Shown here: positions 62,534-64,000 of the stretch, in pieces
How positions within the stretch are numbered: the first letter of the stretch is position 1
How the letters are laid out: each line of letters begins with the position of its first letter
Assembly (NCBI GenBank): GCA_002869685.1
Contig: PKUE01000007.1
Location: 1 to 64,000, forward strand
Origin: Desulfuromonas sp.
GTDB taxonomy: Bacteria; Desulfobacterota; Desulfuromonadia; Desulfuromonadales; Desulfuromonadaceae
Length of the DNA stretch: 64,000 bases
Direction of reading: 5' to 3'
Program-made: the position numbers and the translations under genes
Notes under the pieces: model-generated
The model's input: the letters and a program-made list of their open reading frames with translations, nothing else
Database searches by the model: none
What the model was told of the DNA's origin: nothing

Positions 62534-62660
62534 ACGACGTACCTCCACGACTAAGGGGCTGATAAGCCAACACCGGAAAATTAGGAGAGAACAGCCTGTG
62601 ACGCCGGTTCGATTTCAGGATGGCGTAAACTAATCGATTTCAGGGGAAAAAGAAATAGAA

Positions 62661-62705
62661 AAACGCTGTCCCGTACCATTTGTTAAAAACGGTACCGGAC
62701 AACGC
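62661..62705. repeat. Hairpin in the 286-bp gap before the lipoprotein operon end
   Basis: CGCTGTCCCGTACC and GGTACCGGACAACG are nearly complementary around TTTGTTAAAAA. It lies after the lipoprotein gene on the minus strand but has no T-run. Nothing else is evident between 62534 and 62819. Confidence 0.4.
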
Positions 62706-62819
62706 TTAAGACACTAATATCAAAGGATATTTCAAAAGAATAAAGGGCCCTGCATCCTGCGCGATACAGGCACGGGATACAGAGCGCTTAAAAAGTTAAC
62801 CTCAAAGAATCAGCCCCCC

Positions 62820-63260
62820 CTACTCCGTTGCCGGTGGGGCCGGTGGAGAAAAATCACTGGTGGAAAAGCTCCAGACCATGTCGTCGTCACGCACATTCCC
62901 GGCGTCATCGGCAATCCCGGCAGCAACAACAACCGTGTAGGTCGTCAGGCTCTGCAAAACAGTCGTCGGTGTAAAGGTCACGCTATAGGTAGATACATCA
63001 TAACTGACGGTTCCGGCAAGGGTAATACCATCACCATCTTCGAGGCTGATCGACGCGAGATCGATCGTTGTCGCGTCAAGTGGCTCATCAAAGGTCACGG
63101 TAATGACGCTGGTTGCGCCATTGACCACTGAATTCTGGGTAGGTGAAACCGTCATTGCCCGAGGGGCCTGAGTATCGTACGTGTGGCCACCATCACCACC
63201 ACACCCGGTCAGTGTCAGACACAAAGCCAGACACAGTAAAGTCCATCGTTTTATCATCAT
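62820..63260 (-). CDS. Lipoprotein with Big_5/SbsA-like Ig domain
   Basis: The 146-residue protein has a lipoprotein signal ending in LTLTGCGG (acylated Cys near 18). One bacterial Ig-like domain follows (about 30-135): VSPTQNSVVNGATSVITVTF, DEPLDATTIDLASISLEDGD, then YSVTFTPTTVLQSLTTYTVV and DDMVWSFST. This is the Big_5 pattern found in surface proteins. ATG 63260 is chosen because AAGGAG lies nine bases upstream; the track GTG overlaps the previous stop. It is the last gene of a secreted-protein operon. Confidence 0.82.
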   Translation of the reverse strand: MMIKRWTLLCLALCLTLTGCGGDGGHTYDTQAPRAMTVSPTQNSVVNGATSVITVTFDEPLDATTIDLASISLEDGDGITLAGTVSYDVSTYSVTFTPTTVLQSLTTYTVVVAAGIADDAGNVRDDDMVWSFSTSDFSPPAPPATE

Positions 63261-63265
63261 TTTTT

Positions 63266-63739
63266 TCACTCCTTTATTTCCGCAATGATCTTGAATGTCA
63301 TGTTTTTCTTCAGCTCAAACTGTTGAGACGTTCCAGCCATCACAACGAACGGGATAGACGTCTGCGGCGTCACCAGTTTGAGCGTCACCTGCTCAGGCAC
63401 ATGGGTGAGCTGCCAACGGAGGATCAAAGGCTGAGTCAGACGCTCTTCGTGCTCTACGTTAACAATCCATTCCAAAGGAGATGGCGTCGCCAACGCTCGG
63501 ATATCCCGCCACAAAGCATGCTTCTTTCGCATGAAACAGCTTTGCAACGCACCTTTTAACATGGCCGGGACCGCAGCAACATTTTCCAGAGACGGATCCG
63601 CCATCGGCCATTGCCCGAAGATCAGTTCATTGGTGGCAGCGCCGGACTGCAATTGCACTGTGGCTTCCCAGGGGGGGACTGCCCAGCACGGTGAGCACAG
63701 AGCCCAGAGCACCCCCAGGGTCAGCAAGCGTTTGATCAT
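63266..63739 (-). CDS. Secreted protein of unknown function
   Basis: The 157-residue protein has a clear signal peptide (MIKRLLTLGVLWALCSPCWA). The mature part is beta-rich with VPPWEATVQLQSGAATNELIF and a late VTLKLVTPQTSIPFVVMAGTS stretch. I do not recognise it. Its start overlaps the stop of the upstream partial gene (TGATG) and its stop lies 5 bp before the lipoprotein start, so all three are co-translated and probably form one surface system. Confidence 0.7.
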   Translation of the reverse strand: MIKRLLTLGVLWALCSPCWAVPPWEATVQLQSGAATNELIFGQWPMADPSLENVAAVPAMLKGALQSCFMRKKHALWRDIRALATPSPLEWIVNVEHEERLTQPLILRWQLTHVPEQVTLKLVTPQTSIPFVVMAGTSQQFELKKNMTFKIIAEIKE

Positions 63740-64000
63740 CACTCTTGAACCGGATTTGACAAAATCAAACGATACGTCCCATCATCTTGATTGAGATAAA
63801 TCCAGTAGCTCATCCAGGGGATCAGGGATACCGAGCTGAAAAGCCCCGGTGTTTTCATGGCATAGGTCCCACCCCAATCGTCGCCGTTATAGAAGTACAC
63901 GGCATTGACCAACCAGCGCTGTTGGGCGGCATCCAACCAGTCAATTGCATCTTGTCCATCTTTACTTACCATGACATCCAACAGATCAAGGTTGGTTCGG
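63739..64000 (-). CDS. C-terminal end of a large secreted/repeat protein (5' end off right edge)
   Basis: The frame is open to the right edge; the track start at 63981 is an internal TTG. The visible 86 residues include LDVMVSKDGQDAIDWLDAAQ, VNAVYFYNGDDWGGTYAMKT, then SSVSLIPWMSYWIYLNQDDG and a short end. The Trp/Tyr-rich beta pattern with SYWIYL resembles terminal domains of exported repeat proteins in Geobacter-like bacteria, by memory only. It is the first known gene of the three-gene secreted operon. Confidence 0.6.
   Translation of the reverse strand, partial: RTNLDLLDVMVSKDGQDAIDWLDAAQQRWLVNAVYFYNGDDWGGTYAMKTPGLFSSVSLIPWMSYWIYLNQDDGTYRLILSNPVQE

Noticed and set aside
1-64000. CRISPR arrays, IS elements, tRNA and rRNA genes
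   Set aside because: No regularly spaced repeats, transposase frames or tRNA/rRNA-like sequences were noticed by eye; a tRNAscan/Infernal run would be decisive.

Overview
This window looks like chromosome from a Gram-negative, anaerobic deltaproteobacterium of the Desulfuromonadales (Desulfuromonas/Pelobacter/Geobacter type). This is an inference from gene content and order, not a database match. The signs are: the nrdR-ribD-ribE-ribBA-ribH-nusB-hom run, the yceD-rpmF-plsX-fabH-fabD-fabG-acpP-fabF-rpiB-glyA run, a fused malic enzyme/Pta-like MaeB, an AcuC-type deacetylase, a group III phosphofructokinase, LolA/FadL/HldD outer-membrane functions and a two-receiver diguanylate cyclase. Most genes lie on the minus strand in tightly packed operons with 4-bp ATGA/GTGA overlaps.

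Region 1 (1-14689, minus) is the accessory part: a type II polyketide cluster of the aryl polyene/flexirubin class that runs off the left edge. In transcription order it has a ketoreductase, ketosynthase, FAD oxidoreductase, ketosynthase, acyl carrier protein, acyltransferase, PaaK-like AMP ligase, an MIO-type aromatic ammonia-lyase (probably tyrosine ammonia-lyase), an ApeP-like dehydratase, a LolA-like carrier, an MMPL exporter, a DUF3261-like lipoprotein, a FabZ-like dehydratase, a thioesterase and an ApeC-like ketosynthase/chain-length factor. Together they predict that tyrosine is deaminated to coumarate, loaded on the ACP, extended to an aryl polyene, esterified to a lipid and exported to the outer membrane.

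Region 2 (14852-23684) holds trmJ, a FadL porin, a possible 26-residue membrane peptide, an unknown gene with acuC, then the divergent yhbY-rsmD-coaD operon, the yacG-queD-queE operon (YacG is absent from the supplied ORF track), and an unknown gene overlapping a cation-diffusion-facilitator transporter with a cysteine-rich tail.

Region 3 (23690-41581, minus) is housekeeping: phosphofructokinase, ExbB/ExbD, a LapA-like protein, a phosphodiesterase, homoserine dehydrogenase, the riboflavin operon with nusB, nrdR and dCMP deaminase, then glyA, rpiB and the complete type II fatty acid synthesis operon. That operon starts at a near-consensus promoter whose -10 box lies inside a palindrome. Hairpins separate acpP from fabF and rpiB from glyA.

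Region 4 (41720-56352) has mazG, an AT-rich 464-bp gap with DnaA-box-like repeats, fxsA, a methyltransferase, an AddA/AddB-like helicase-nuclease pair, a membrane-anchored beta-propeller, hldD, maeB and an outer-membrane protein. Region 5 (56867-64000) has a diguanylate cyclase overlapping a small DUF1858-like cysteine protein, two integral membrane proteins, a calcium-binding-repeat protein, a radical SAM protein and a three-gene secreted/lipoprotein operon cut by the right edge. I saw no rRNA or tRNA genes, insertion sequences, CRISPR arrays or recognisable riboswitches.
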